Positions 31,320 through 39,407 of a DNA stretch of 41,644 bases are shown here, one piece after another; within the stretch, counting starts at the first letter, position 1, and each line of letters opens with the position of its first letter. Origin of the DNA: Halorussus amylolyticus (GTDB lineage: Archaea > Halobacteriota > Halobacteria > Halobacteriales > Haladaptataceae). The stretch is taken from the NCBI RefSeq assembly GCF_004143485.2, contig NZ_ML974140.1, forward strand, positions 1 to 41,644, given 5' to 3'. Position numbers and translations under genes: made by a program. The notes under the pieces are model-generated. The model ran no database searches, was not told where the DNA came from, and saw nothing but the letters and a program-made list of their open reading frames with translations.

Positions 31320-31775
31320 CTATCGGTTTCTTTTCTGGGGCGTCTTGACGAATTTCCGTCCGAGCACCCAAACGTATCGCCGAATTCGTCTTCCCGGAGT
31401 AGTGAAGACAAGTCCGGCCGCGAGTCCTACCGAGAGACTGCGAGATACAACTTCGTGCCACGGTGATAGTGGCCCCTCAGCGAGGAGAAACAGACTGGCA
31501 CCGAGAACCACCAGAAAGTGCAAGCCCATCTCAGCGATAAAGTATCCGCCACTGGCCGAGATTGGGGGACGGAACCCTGCTGTCCAGAGCAGGCTGACGA
31601 CTACAGTCCCGAAGAGCAATCCGGCTTCCATCGAAGAGAGAGGAATCGAGACGGGAACTACATCGGCTATGTCCCATCCGAGGCCGAAGAACGATGACCC
31701 GACGAGAAACCAGACGAGGAGTAAATGAAGCAACGAGGAGTCACTCCGCGAGGAGTTGGACGAGAACTGTTGCAT
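31320..31775 (-). CDS. Four-helix membrane protein, unknown
   Basis: A 151-residue protein with about four hydrophobic helices (HLLLVWFLVGSSFFGLGW; GLLFGTVVVSLLWTAG; GLHFLVVLGASLFLLA; SVGLAAGLVFT) and a basic tail (RRIRRYVWVLGRKFVKT) that should face the cytosol. No family is recognised. The GC content is lower than in the flanking housekeeping genes. A TATA-like box at 31797-31806 lies 22-31 bases before the ATG. It lies between degenerate copies of the chorismate mutase tail, so it may have entered with them. Confidence 0.75.
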   Translation of the reverse strand: MQQFSSNSSRSDSSLLHLLLVWFLVGSSFFGLGWDIADVVPVSIPLSSMEAGLLFGTVVVSLLWTAGFRPPISASGGYFIAEMGLHFLVVLGASLFLLAEGPLSPWHEVVSRSLSVGLAAGLVFTTPGRRIRRYVWVLGRKFVKTPQKRNR

Positions 31776-31796
31776 TATAACGTCCTCGTGAGGAGC

Positions 31797-31806
31797 ATTT
31801 TAAGAA
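31797..31806 (-). promoter_or_regulatory. TATA-like box of the 31320-31775 gene
   Basis: Minus strand reads TTCTTAAAAT, 22-31 bases before the ATG at 31775, as in a leaderless promoter. Confidence 0.55.
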
Positions 31807-31901
31807 TTTTTGGGTAGATAGTGTGTCCACTCTTCGGCCAAGCCATCTACCAGAATACAGAATCCGCAATTTGGACAGAATCTGTAACGCCAGTCCGAGA
31901 C

Positions 31902-31924
31902 CTGAACAAGGTGGAAAAGCGAGA
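31902..31924 (+). repeat. Second degenerate copy of the chorismate mutase gene tail
   Basis: Begins with CTGAACAAGG and matches the gene tail at 30427-30449 at 20 of 23 positions. Read in the gene's frame it would give LNKVEKRES, against LNKVEQRES in the enzyme. Confidence 0.7.
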
Positions 31925-31987
31925 ATCGCCGAAACAGCAGCAATTTACGCTGACGCATCAAACTTTCTCACTGACGCTCGTCCGCCT

Positions 31988-32710
31988 TCAGTGCAGCATA
32001 TCGAGGAGAAAGATGAGGAGAAAGCCGACGAAGAACAGCGTCGTAGACGTCGGCGTTTCCGGCACCTTTTGGGCCTTGACGAGGAGTTCCTCGGTCACGA
32101 GGTAGAGCAGGGCAGCAGAACCGAATGCGAGCACGAGCGCGATTGGCGCGCCCGTCACACCGCCGAACACGGATACGCCAGCGGTCACGCCACTCAGTAG
32201 TAGCACACCGAACGCACCGGGGACAGCGAGTTTCTTGAGCGTACTCGTTTTTTCGGGCAGTGCGATGACACCGGTCACGCCGAGAAAGAGGACCTCGATG
32301 GCGAGCGCGACGGCGATGAGAACTCCCGTGGCCGCTTCCGTCAAGAAGGTCACACCGATTAGGACGCCGTCTATCAACATGTCGATGCTCACGGTGATGA
32401 GCAGGCTGGCGGCACCGGCCATCTTCCCGCCGATTCCTCGCTTTTCGATGTACTTGCTGAATCGATGGATGGCGAGCATCGTGGCGACCCCGAGCGCAAA
32501 TCCGATGACGACCACCGCCGGAGCCCGAGTGTGAACGTCCGGGAGGAGTTCGGCCGCGACGGCCGCGAACACCACGCCTGCTGCGAAGTGCTGGACGTTG
32601 CTCTCCATCTGTGCCCCCGGCGTGCGATAGATTGCGATGAGTCCCCCGACGAGTGCGGCCACAACCGCCAACATCGTGTACGAAAGCGCCTGAACTAGGA
32701 TACCGGGCAT
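31988..32710 (-). CDS. ZIP-like metal transporter with altered metal ligands
   Basis: A 240-residue membrane protein of the ZIP family with about seven to eight helices. The second helix region HFAAGVVFAAVAAELLPD is typical. In the helix that should carry the H-N-x-x-E-G motif the sequence is SIDMLIDGVLIG, so His and Glu are both Asp. The next helix AIEVLFLGVTG keeps the Glu but not the preceding His. It may therefore carry a different cation or work differently. It would transport divalent metal across the cell membrane. The C-terminus converges with a short AT-rich spacer. Confidence 0.8.
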   Translation of the reverse strand: MPGILVQALSYTMLAVVAALVGGLIAIYRTPGAQMESNVQHFAAGVVFAAVAAELLPDVHTRAPAVVVIGFALGVATMLAIHRFSKYIEKRGIGGKMAGAASLLITVSIDMLIDGVLIGVTFLTEAATGVLIAVALAIEVLFLGVTGVIALPEKTSTLKKLAVPGAFGVLLLSGVTAGVSVFGGVTGAPIALVLAFGSAALLYLVTEELLVKAQKVPETPTSTTLFFVGFLLIFLLDMLH

Positions 32711-32877
32711 TCCAGTAGGGATTGTATCTCAAGTCGGGTGAATGTACTTGCCCTCGCGCTCGGCGACGAGAGGCACCGTCCTCGAACGGATGGATTTCTC
32801 GCCGACGCAGTCGAACTCGACTCCCGTTCGGTATCGCGACTCCGTTTCCGGGACGACTCACCCGACGCGACACTACG

Positions 32878-33558
32878 TCAGTACTCCCAGAGTCGCTCGA
32901 TTCGCGACTCGATTTCCGGATGTTCGTCCCGAAGCGTCTCGACGCTCGTCTCGCCGCCGACGTTGACGACGTGAATCTCTCCTCGACTGCCGGAATACAC
33001 GTCCTGAAAATCGTACACGACGCCGATGACGTCCACGTTCGGTGGAACGTCGTCGCTCTCTACGAGCGCATCGACCTGTCTATCGACGTTGTACTCCACG
33101 AGTCGATTGATGACCTCGTCGCGCGATAGGTCGGCGGGAAGCGCCTCGACGCCCGGTTCGAGTCCCGGTCCCAGTAAGTCGAGACAGTGCTCGATGCCAG
33201 CGGGTTCGGAGAGTCCGTCGGTCAGGTCGTCGTAGGTCGCCGTGACCGCGCCGCACCCGGTGTGGCCGACCACGACGGCGATTTCGGTCCCGGTGTGTTC
33301 GACCGGGTAGAGGACGTCGCCCGAGACCACGTCGCCGGTCTCGGTTCGCTGGACGACCCGGTTTCCGATATTGCTACACGTGAAGATGCGTCCGGGGTCG
33401 TCGTTGCCCCAGATATGGTCCTGCAGGACGCGCGAATCCGAGCAACACACCGTCACTGCGTCCGGGTGCTGGGAGTCTTGGACGGCGTCGAATCGGGACT
33501 GATACTCGCTGGCGTGGTCCGAATTTCGCTCCAACAGTTCGACGAATCGCGGATGCAT
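32878..33558 (-). CDS. Beta-class carbonic anhydrase
   Basis: A 226-residue zinc enzyme for reversible CO2 hydration, cytosolic. The zinc ligands and dyad are visible: Cys39, Asp41 and Arg43 in CCSDSR, and His99 and Cys102 in VVVGHTGCGAV. The central helix region and the C-terminal YDFQDVYSGSRGEIHVVNVG agree with the family. The ATG at 33558 gives MHPRFVELLERN, matching family N-termini. The palindromic AT box CGAATATATTCG at 33579-33590 is its likely promoter. It is divergent from the PH-domain genes. Confidence 0.95.
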   Translation of the reverse strand: MHPRFVELLERNSDHASEYQSRFDAVQDSQHPDAVTVCCSDSRVLQDHIWGNDDPGRIFTCSNIGNRVVQRTETGDVVSGDVLYPVEHTGTEIAVVVGHTGCGAVTATYDDLTDGLSEPAGIEHCLDLLGPGLEPGVEALPADLSRDEVINRLVEYNVDRQVDALVESDDVPPNVDVIGVVYDFQDVYSGSRGEIHVVNVGGETSVETLRDEHPEIESRIERLWEY

Positions 33559-33578
33559 GGATGAGAGAGGTGCGCGTT

Positions 33579-33590
33579 CGAATATATTCG
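33579..33590 (-). promoter_or_regulatory. TATA-like palindrome of the carbonic anhydrase gene
   Basis: CGAATATATTCG, a perfect 12-base palindrome, lies 21-32 bases before the ATG at 33558. Confidence 0.55.
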
Positions 33591-33635
33591 TTGGGGACCA
33601 GACCGAGGTCGTCCGTCGTCTCGCCCACACCGTGG

Positions 33636-33644
33636 AAATTTATC
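33636..33644 (+). promoter_or_regulatory. TATA-like box of the bPH2 operon
   Basis: AAATTTATC, 25-33 bases before the ATG at 33669, as in a leaderless promoter. Confidence 0.6.
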
Positions 33645-33668
33645 AACGGCGAGCGAGTTCGTACGCGC

Positions 33669-34133
33669 ATGGAAGTTCTGAATCCGAGGGTGCGCTTCGT
33701 CTGGGTCGTCGGCGCGGCGGTCTTCGCGCTTGTGGTCGGCGGCGGCGCGTTCGTCGCCGACCGATTCGTGTTGGGCGTCGGCGTCTGGGTCGCGGCCGTC
33801 GCCGCCGCGCTCGCGCTCGTTCTCGGGGTGGTCCACGCCCTTCTCAAGTACCGAATCTGGCGGTTCGAGGTGCGCGGCGACGACCTCTATCTCGAACGCG
33901 GCGTGGTGACGCGGGTCAACACGGTCGTCCCGTTCGTCAGGGTCCAGCACGTCGATACCCAGCGCGGACCGGTCGAGCGCGCCGCGGGACTCGCGAGCGT
34001 GGTCGTCTACACCGCGGGGTCGCGCGGCGCGGACGTGACGATTCCGGGACTGACGCCCGACCGGGCCGACGCGCTCCAAGAACAACTGCGAAGCCTCGCA
34101 ATCGAGAGCGAAGGCGAATACGACGCCGTATGA
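33669..34133 (+). CDS. bPH2-domain membrane protein (YdbS-like)
   Basis: A 154-residue membrane protein. Two N-terminal helices (WVVGAAVFALVVGGGAFVA and VWVAAVAAALALVLGVVHA) precede a cytosolic bacterial PH domain (bPH2/DUF304): RIWRFEVRGDDLYLERGVV, then VVPFVRVQHVDTQRGPVER and ASVVVYTAGSR. It matches YdbS-like proteins, whose role is unclear. The ATG at 33669 follows a TATA-like box 25 bases upstream. The gene overlaps the next one as ATGA (34130-34133), so the pair is coupled as in Bacillus ydbST. Confidence 0.9.
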   Translation: MEVLNPRVRFVWVVGAAVFALVVGGGAFVADRFVLGVGVWVAAVAAALALVLGVVHALLKYRIWRFEVRGDDLYLERGVVTRVNTVVPFVRVQHVDTQRGPVERAAGLASVVVYTAGSRGADVTIPGLTPDRADALQEQLRSLAIESEGEYDAV

Positions 34134-35620
34134 AACTGCATCCGCTCTCGGTGCCGTATCGCGCGATTTCGCGGGGTCTCAGTCTCGGCACTACGCTGGT
34201 CTTTATCGGAATCACGCTCTCGGGAACCGGGACCATTCCCCGACTCGCGCTCCCGGCGCTCGTCGCAATCGCAATCTTCGGCGTGCTCGCGACCGCGGCG
34301 TGGCAGGTCGCGTACTACCGGCGCTTCGAGTACAAACTCAGCGACGAGGGTCTCGACATCGCTTCGGGCGTGATTTCGCGGCGAAACCGCGAAATCCCGC
34401 TTCGCCGGATTCAGAACGTCGATATCTCCCGGAACGTGGTCCAGCGCGCGCTCGGTCTCGCGGCGCTCGACCTCGAAACCGCGGGCGGCGGCGAGACCGA
34501 GGCGAGTCTCCGATTCGTGGGCTACGACGAGGCCAAGCGCCTCCAGCGCGAGATTCAGCGGCGCAAGCGCCGCGTCAACGGTCGAGCGGTCGCGGGCGAC
34601 GAGGCCGAGGAAGTCGAGGCGAGCGCGGTCGAACGCCCGCCCGAAACCGAGGAGCAACTGTTCGAACTCTCGGCGACGGAGTTAGCCATTCTGAGCGTGC
34701 TGTCGTTCGATTTGCGCTACTTCTCGCTGCTGGCGTTCGGGCCGGTCGCGTTTCCGTTCGTGCCCGGTATCACCGAACTCGCGTTCGTGGGCGGCGTGAT
34801 GCTCGCGGCGATGCTGGCCGTCGCCCTCTGGGCAATCGGCGCAGTGGTGACGTTCGGGCGCTACTACGGGTTCCGACTCTCGCGCGTCGGCGACGAACTC
34901 CGGTACGAGCGCGGCCTGCTCCAGCGATACGACGGGTCGATTCCGCTGGAGAAGGTCCAGACGCTCACGATTCGGGAGAACGTCCTGATGCGGCGGTTCG
35001 GCTACGCCGCGCTCGCGGTCGAAACCGCGGGGTACGCGCCGGGCCAGACTCCCTCTGGCGGGTCGGAGGCGGCGGTGCCGCTGGCGACCCGCGAGCGCGT
35101 CCTCGAACTCGCTCAGGAGGTCGAACCGTTCGACCCGCCCGAGTTCTCGCGCCCGCCGAAGCGCGCACGAAGGCGGTACGTCGCCCGGTACTCGCTCGCG
35201 CTCGCCGGACTCTCCGGCGTGCTGTTCGGTGCGCAGGCGGTGTTCGGATGGCCGGACCCGTGGTACCTTCCGCTCGCACTCGTACTCCTTACCCCCGTCG
35301 CTGCCCACCTGTCGTGGGCGAACCGCGGGTACGACGCCCGAGACCGCCACGTCGTGACGCGAAACGGCTTCTGGCGCAGGACGACCAAGGTCGTGGCCTA
35401 CGACCGAGTTCAGACCGTGATTCAGGCCCAATCGCCGTTCCAGCGACGCCGGAGGCTGGCGACCGTGGTCGTCGATACCGCGAGTTCGGCCGGATTCGCC
35501 GGCCGAGAGGCCCGTGCGGTGGATTTGGATACTGAGGACGCGGCGGCGCTCCGTGAACTGGTGGGCCGTCGATTGCAGGAGCGACTCGGCGAGCGACGGA
35601 GCAATCTCGACGCTCGGTGA
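34130..35620 (+). CDS. Multi-domain bPH2 membrane protein (YdbT-like)
   Basis: A 496-residue membrane protein with three bPH2 domains separated by membrane helices. The domain starts are seen at YRRFEYKLSDEGLDIASGVI (about residue 62), at YYGFRLSRVGDELRYERGLL (about 245) and at DARDRHVVTRNGFWRRTTKV (about 402), each followed by an I-P-L/Y-D-R-V-Q type strand. It is the usual partner of YdbS. A charged linker (about 140-180) lies between domains one and two. In Bacillus this pair is linked to resistance to antimicrobial peptides; that role is not shown here. Confidence 0.9.
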   Translation: MKLHPLSVPYRAISRGLSLGTTLVFIGITLSGTGTIPRLALPALVAIAIFGVLATAAWQVAYYRRFEYKLSDEGLDIASGVISRRNREIPLRRIQNVDISRNVVQRALGLAALDLETAGGGETEASLRFVGYDEAKRLQREIQRRKRRVNGRAVAGDEAEEVEASAVERPPETEEQLFELSATELAILSVLSFDLRYFSLLAFGPVAFPFVPGITELAFVGGVMLAAMLAVALWAIGAVVTFGRYYGFRLSRVGDELRYERGLLQRYDGSIPLEKVQTLTIRENVLMRRFGYAALAVETAGYAPGQTPSGGSEAAVPLATRERVLELAQEVEPFDPPEFSRPPKRARRRYVARYSLALAGLSGVLFGAQAVFGWPDPWYLPLALVLLTPVAAHLSWANRGYDARDRHVVTRNGFWRRTTKVVAYDRVQTVIQAQSPFQRRRRLATVVVDTASSAGFAGREARAVDLDTEDAAALRELVGRRLQERLGERRSNLDAR

Positions 35621-35642
35621 GTCTCGGTTCTCTCGGTGAATC

Positions 35643-36437
35643 TCAGACGTTTCGGCTCCCTTCGAGGTAGAGGTGTCCGACCGCGAGACCGAACAGCGGC
35701 ACCAGCACCGACGAGACGACCGCCCGGACACCGGCGTTCGGGAGGCTGTACGCCTCGCCGAAGGCTCCGCTGACGGCCCCGAGGGTTCCGACGAGAACGC
35801 CGTACACCAGCGTCGCGCCGAGTATCTTCCAGACGTTTCCGCGGGCGGCGTGCCAGCCTCCCCGGACGCTGGCGACCGGTCCGCGCCGGTCCACGACGCA
35901 CGCCGGATACGCCAGCGCGAGTCGGAAGAGGAGGTAGACGCCCGGAATCACGAGCGCGACGAGACCGACCGAGACGAGCGCCGAGAGCAACAGCGTGACC
36001 CCGGCCAGCGCCGGGAGTCGCTTCGCGGCGACGGCGACCCGGCCGCGAAACGACTGCTTGCGCTCGGCGACCGCGTTCGCCGCGGTCAGATAACAGACGC
36101 CCCACACCACCCCGAGTCCGAGGAGATAGGCGACCGACACCGGCCACACCCAGTCGGCGACTTCGGGGGAGGGAGGAGCCTCGACGGCGTCGGCGGCGTC
36201 GGCGGCTTCGGAGGGTTCGCCGACGGCGGAGATTTCGGGGGCTTCGACCGCAGACGACGAGGGTTGCGTGACGCCGGTCGCTCCGACGACTGCGAGGAGT
36301 TGGACGACGAAGGTGAGCGCCACCAGTTCGCGGTGGTCGGCTAGCACGCCCCACGCCCACCGGAAGGTGTCGGCCACGTCGAGGCGACGGACGTGGACTC
36401 GCTCGCTCGTCGCGACTCCTTCGGCTTCGACTTCCAT
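35643..36437 (-). CDS. Membrane protein of the YciC/DUF4013-like type
   Basis: A 264-residue protein with about six membrane helices. The N-terminal 40 residues are cytosolic, followed by LVALTFVVQLLAVVGATG. A low-complexity Ala/Glu/Asp/Pro stretch (about 60-90) lies in the first outer loop. The later pattern RLPALAGVTLLLSALVSVGL, VIPGVYLLFRLALAYPACVVD and VRGGWHAARGNVWKILG is typical of proteins related to YciC or glycerophosphodiesterase membrane domains. The function is unknown. The ATG at 36437 follows a clear TATA-like box. Confidence 0.78.
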   Translation of the reverse strand: MEVEAEGVATSERVHVRRLDVADTFRWAWGVLADHRELVALTFVVQLLAVVGATGVTQPSSSAVEAPEISAVGEPSEAADAADAVEAPPSPEVADWVWPVSVAYLLGLGVVWGVCYLTAANAVAERKQSFRGRVAVAAKRLPALAGVTLLLSALVSVGLVALVIPGVYLLFRLALAYPACVVDRRGPVASVRGGWHAARGNVWKILGATLVYGVLVGTLGAVSGAFGEAYSLPNAGVRAVVSSVLVPLFGLAVGHLYLEGSRNV

Positions 36438-36460
36438 GAACCGAGATTCACAGACGCCTG

Positions 36461-36469
36461 ATATAAAAT
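36461..36469 (-). promoter_or_regulatory. TATA-like box of the 35643-36437 gene
   Basis: Minus strand reads ATTTTATAT, 24-32 bases before the ATG, one of the clearest promoters here. Confidence 0.6.
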
Positions 36470-36509
36470 CCGGGGAGAGAAACGCGGTGTGGCCTCCGGT
36501 GTGAGAGAG

Positions 36510-36547
36510 GGGCGGGACGGTGCACACTCGTGCGCGCCGTCCCGCCC
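36510..36547. repeat. 11-bp stem palindrome in a divergent promoter region
   Basis: GGGCGGGACGG (36510-36520) pairs perfectly with CCGTCCCGCCC (36537-36547), with an inner GCAC/GTGC pair. It is followed by two copies of the palindrome TCCCGACGGGA (36559-36569 and 36583-36593). They lie between divergent membrane-protein genes and are candidates for regulator sites or a terminator. Confidence 0.7.
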
Positions 36548-36609
36548 GAACCGTGCTGGTCCCGACGGGACGAACCGTTCCGGTCCCGACGGGAGCGTGA
36601 GTCAACTCA

Positions 36610-36615
36610 TTTATA
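36610..36615 (+). promoter_or_regulatory. TATA-like box of the PAP2 gene
   Basis: TTTATA at 36610-36615, 27-32 bases before the ATG at 36642, consistent with a leaderless transcript. Confidence 0.55.
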
Positions 36616-36641
36616 CGACGAGGGTGTAGCTACCGGCGAGT

Positions 36642-37490
36642 ATGTTTCCCGTCGCCGAGCTGAGCGCGGCGTTCTCCTCGCTCCAGTTGGGGACTCAGTT
36701 CACGCTCCTCGTCGCGGTCCCGAGCATCGCGGTCATGCTCGTCGGAAAGCGGCTCTTTCTCCCCGACGAGCGATTTCGGACGCTGGTGGTCGAGTTCGTT
36801 CGAACCGACTGGAAGTACCTCGGCGTGGCGTGGGTGGTGACCCAAATCGTCAACACGCTCGCGATGCACTTCCACGCGCCCCGGACGTTCACGAGCGCGG
36901 TGTACGCGGTCGAAGGCCCGACCGTCGTGGCGTTTCAGGCGGTCACGTTCACGTCGCTAACGGTGTTCGCCACCGCCATCTACCTCGTCGGATTCCCGTT
37001 CGTGGTCCTCTTCACGTACTTCAAGCTGAAGGCCCACGACGAGGAGGAGGCCCATCGCTACGCGCTCGCCTACATCCTCGTGGTCGTCTCGGCGGTGCCC
37101 TTTTTCCTCCTGTTTCCGGTGAAGGTGTCGTCGCTCTACCTCTCGGACGTGGAGCCGCTAATGTACGAACTCAGCCCCGCGATTCAGTACGGCATCTTCT
37201 CGACCGACACGCTCGTAAAGGCGTTCCCGAGCCTCCACACCGGCCTGTCGGTGCTGGCGGCGGTGTACGCCCGGAAGGCCGGTGGCTGGTACGCCAACAC
37301 GGTGCTGGCGCTGACGGTCGGTATCGTCCTCTCAACGCTGTACCTCGGGATTCATTGGGTCGTGGATGCCGCCTTCGCGGTGCTCATCGTGTGGCTGGCG
37401 TACCGGCTCTCCCAGCGGGTCAGCGACCCCCGCTGGACGATGCTCTCGCGCGAGGTGGTGTCGGGCGTGCGTCGGTACACCTCGCCGTGA
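36642..37490 (+). CDS. PAP2-superfamily membrane phosphatase or transferase
   Basis: A 282-residue membrane protein with about six helices. The C-terminal half has FPSLHTGLSVLAAVYA and YLGIHWVVDAAFAVLIVW, the P-S-x-H and H-x-x-x-D motifs of PAP2 enzymes, which act on phospholipid or inositol-phosphate substrates at the membrane. The usual first motif (K-x6-R-P) is not evident, a pattern shared with AUR1/inositol-phosphotransferase-like members. The substrate is unknown. The start ATG follows a TATA-like box; the final residues (VRRYTSP) are cytosolic and basic. Confidence 0.85.
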   Translation: MFPVAELSAAFSSLQLGTQFTLLVAVPSIAVMLVGKRLFLPDERFRTLVVEFVRTDWKYLGVAWVVTQIVNTLAMHFHAPRTFTSAVYAVEGPTVVAFQAVTFTSLTVFATAIYLVGFPFVVLFTYFKLKAHDEEEAHRYALAYILVVVSAVPFFLLFPVKVSSLYLSDVEPLMYELSPAIQYGIFSTDTLVKAFPSLHTGLSVLAAVYARKAGGWYANTVLALTVGIVLSTLYLGIHWVVDAAFAVLIVWLAYRLSQRVSDPRWTMLSREVVSGVRRYTSP

Positions 37491-37579
37491 CAGTACACCT
37501 CGCTGTGACCGCGCCGCCTTCGTTCTCAAGCGTGAGAATCCGCATAAATCGTAAATGTACCCGGTGACTTCTGGCGGTT

Positions 37580-39073
37580 ATGAACGGTTCCGCGGGCGAG
37601 GCGAAGTTTGCGAGTCGTATCGACGGTGAATCGTTGCTGGCCGACCTCGACATCGACGACGACGAGATACGCTGGCGGAAGGACTTCACCGGGTTCGGCG
37701 ACGACGACGCCGAGCGACTCGACGGACTGTCCGACCTGTTCGAGTCCGTCGCCGACGAGGCCGTCGAGGAGTTCTACGACCACCTGACCGCGCGCGAGGA
37801 GACGATGGCGGTTCTCGACCGCTCGACCCGGACCGTCGAACAGCTCCAGCGGACCCAGAGCGAGTACCTCGTGTCGCTGGCCGACGGCGAGTACGACCGG
37901 TCGTACTTCGCCGACCGCGCCCGAATCGGCAAGATTCACGACATGCTGGAGATGCCGATGCACCACTATCTCGGGGCGTACATGCTGTATCTCAACATCC
38001 TCGTTCCGAAAATCCGCGACCGAACAATCGACCGGGCCACAGAGCGTCTCGGCGACGACGCCGCCGAGGTGGTCCGCGAGGAGTTCCACGACGGGATGGA
38101 GGACATCCTCTCGCTCTTCCGCGCGGTGAACCTCGACATGCAGGTGGTGACCGACACCTACATCGACTCGTACAACGACGAGATTCGCGAGTCGAAAGCC
38201 GAACTCGAAGCCCTCCAGCGGCGCATCTCCGAGGACGTGCGCCACGACCTCGACACGCTCTCGTCGTCCGCCGAGGACGTGGCCGAGAGCGCCGACGAGA
38301 TACACGAACTCACCCGCGAGCAGGCGACCGACGTGGACGAAATCGCGTCCGAGACCGAGAACATGAGCGCGACGGTCGAGGAGGTGGCCGCCAGCGCCGA
38401 GGAGGTCGAGCAGACGAGCCGTCAGGCCCAGCAGTTGGCCGAGGACGGCCAGCGCACCGCGGGCGAGGCGATGGACGCCATGGCCGACATCGACGAGGCT
38501 CGGAAGGGCGCGACCGATGACATGGCCGACCTACAGGAGACGGTCGCCGAAATCGACGAGGTGGTAGATGTCATCAACGACATCGCCGACCAGACGAATT
38601 TGCTCGCGCTCAACGCGTCCATCGAGGCCGCCCGCGCGGGTGACGCGGGCGACGGCTTCGCGGTGGTCGCCGAGGAGGTCAAGAGCCTCGCCGAGCAGTC
38701 GAAATCCCAGGCGAGCGAAATCGAGGAGATGGTGGGCGAGATACAGACCAACACCCACGACACGGTCGAGAGCCTCGAACGGACCGAGGACCGAATCCAA
38801 TACGGCTCCGAGAGCGTCGAGTCGTCGCTGGAAACGCTCCAGGACATCGTGACCGCGGTCGGCGAGACGGTCCACGGCATCGAGGAGGTCGCGCAAGCGA
38901 CCGACGAGCAGGCGGTGACCGCCGAGCAGGTGTCGGCGATGGTGGACGAGGTGTCGCGCCACGCGACCGAAATCGCCGAGGAAGCGTCGTCGGTCGCGGA
39001 GGCGACCGACGAGCAGGCCGAGAACGTCGAGCGAATCGAATCGGCGGTCGAGAAACTCAGTTCCGGAGACTGA
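37580..39073 (+). CDS. Soluble globin-coupled methyl-accepting transducer (HemAT-like)
   Basis: A 497-residue cytosolic signal transducer. Residues of about 25-190 form a globin-coupled sensor domain (FESVADEAVEEFYDHLTARE, then IGKIHDMLEMPMHHYLGAY, with candidate heme histidine at 120). There are no membrane helices. Residues of about 210-497 are a long coiled-coil MCP signalling domain with the hairpin tip IADQTNLLALNASIEAARAG and VAEEVKSLAEQSKSQASEIE. In Halobacterium HemAT mediates oxygen avoidance through CheA; the same is likely here. Che genes are not in the window. Confidence 0.95.
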   Translation: MNGSAGEAKFASRIDGESLLADLDIDDDEIRWRKDFTGFGDDDAERLDGLSDLFESVADEAVEEFYDHLTAREETMAVLDRSTRTVEQLQRTQSEYLVSLADGEYDRSYFADRARIGKIHDMLEMPMHHYLGAYMLYLNILVPKIRDRTIDRATERLGDDAAEVVREEFHDGMEDILSLFRAVNLDMQVVTDTYIDSYNDEIRESKAELEALQRRISEDVRHDLDTLSSSAEDVAESADEIHELTREQATDVDEIASETENMSATVEEVAASAEEVEQTSRQAQQLAEDGQRTAGEAMDAMADIDEARKGATDDMADLQETVAEIDEVVDVINDIADQTNLLALNASIEAARAGDAGDGFAVVAEEVKSLAEQSKSQASEIEEMVGEIQTNTHDTVESLERTEDRIQYGSESVESSLETLQDIVTAVGETVHGIEEVAQATDEQAVTAEQVSAMVDEVSRHATEIAEEASSVAEATDEQAENVERIESAVEKLSSGD

Positions 39074-39101
39074 TTGGGTTCGGGGAGCGAACGAATCACT
39101 T
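39074..39101. other. Short spacer after the transducer gene
   Basis: No feature seen. Confidence 0.5.
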
Positions 39102-39339
39102 TCAGCCTTCCACGCCGGCCGCGGTCTCCTCGCCCGAGAGTGCGGCGTGGCCGTAGTTGAGGAGCGCGACGAACACCGCGCCGAAACTCAGGGTCAACCC
39201 CGCCGACAGCCCGAGAGGAACAGTCCGGCGTCGGGTCGCGAGATTTCTATCATCGAGTTGTCTATCTCGCGCTGGAGGATGTTGCCGTACGAGAGCGTCG
39301 CGCCGGAGGTTCGGAGTCGTCGCCGTCGCTGGCGCTCAC
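39102..39339 (-). pseudogene. Remnant of a formate/nitrite transporter (FNT) family gene
   Basis: Three reading frames joined by indels give pieces of one protein: from GTG 39339 SASDGDDSEPPA, then (next frame) TLSYGNILQREIDNSMIEIS and RPDAGLFLSG, then (third frame) LSAGLTLSFGAVFVALLNYG with a TGA stop at 39102. The first pieces look like the N-terminus of haloarchaeal FNT proteins, and VFVALLNYGHAAL looks like their very end, so about 200 central codons appear deleted. It is a decayed gene. Copy B of the structured element lies just upstream. Confidence 0.55.
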
Positions 39340-39407
39340 GAACAACTCACCCGGATGGGATTTTCGGGTACGTGAGCCACGGTTCAGCGGATGAAACGAC
39401 AGAGTGG
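39340..39407. other. Spacer upstream of the FNT remnant
   Basis: No gene supported. GATTTTCGGG at 39359-39368 on the plus strand could be the old promoter of the remnant. Confidence 0.4.

Noticed and set aside
31243-31728. Plus-strand frame beginning with LNKAEKCE
   Set aside because: It is opposite the membrane-protein gene; only its first bases resemble the chorismate mutase tail.
31823-32200. Plus-strand open frame across the spacer into the ZIP gene
   Set aside because: Most of it is antisense to the ZIP gene and its composition is unlike a real protein.
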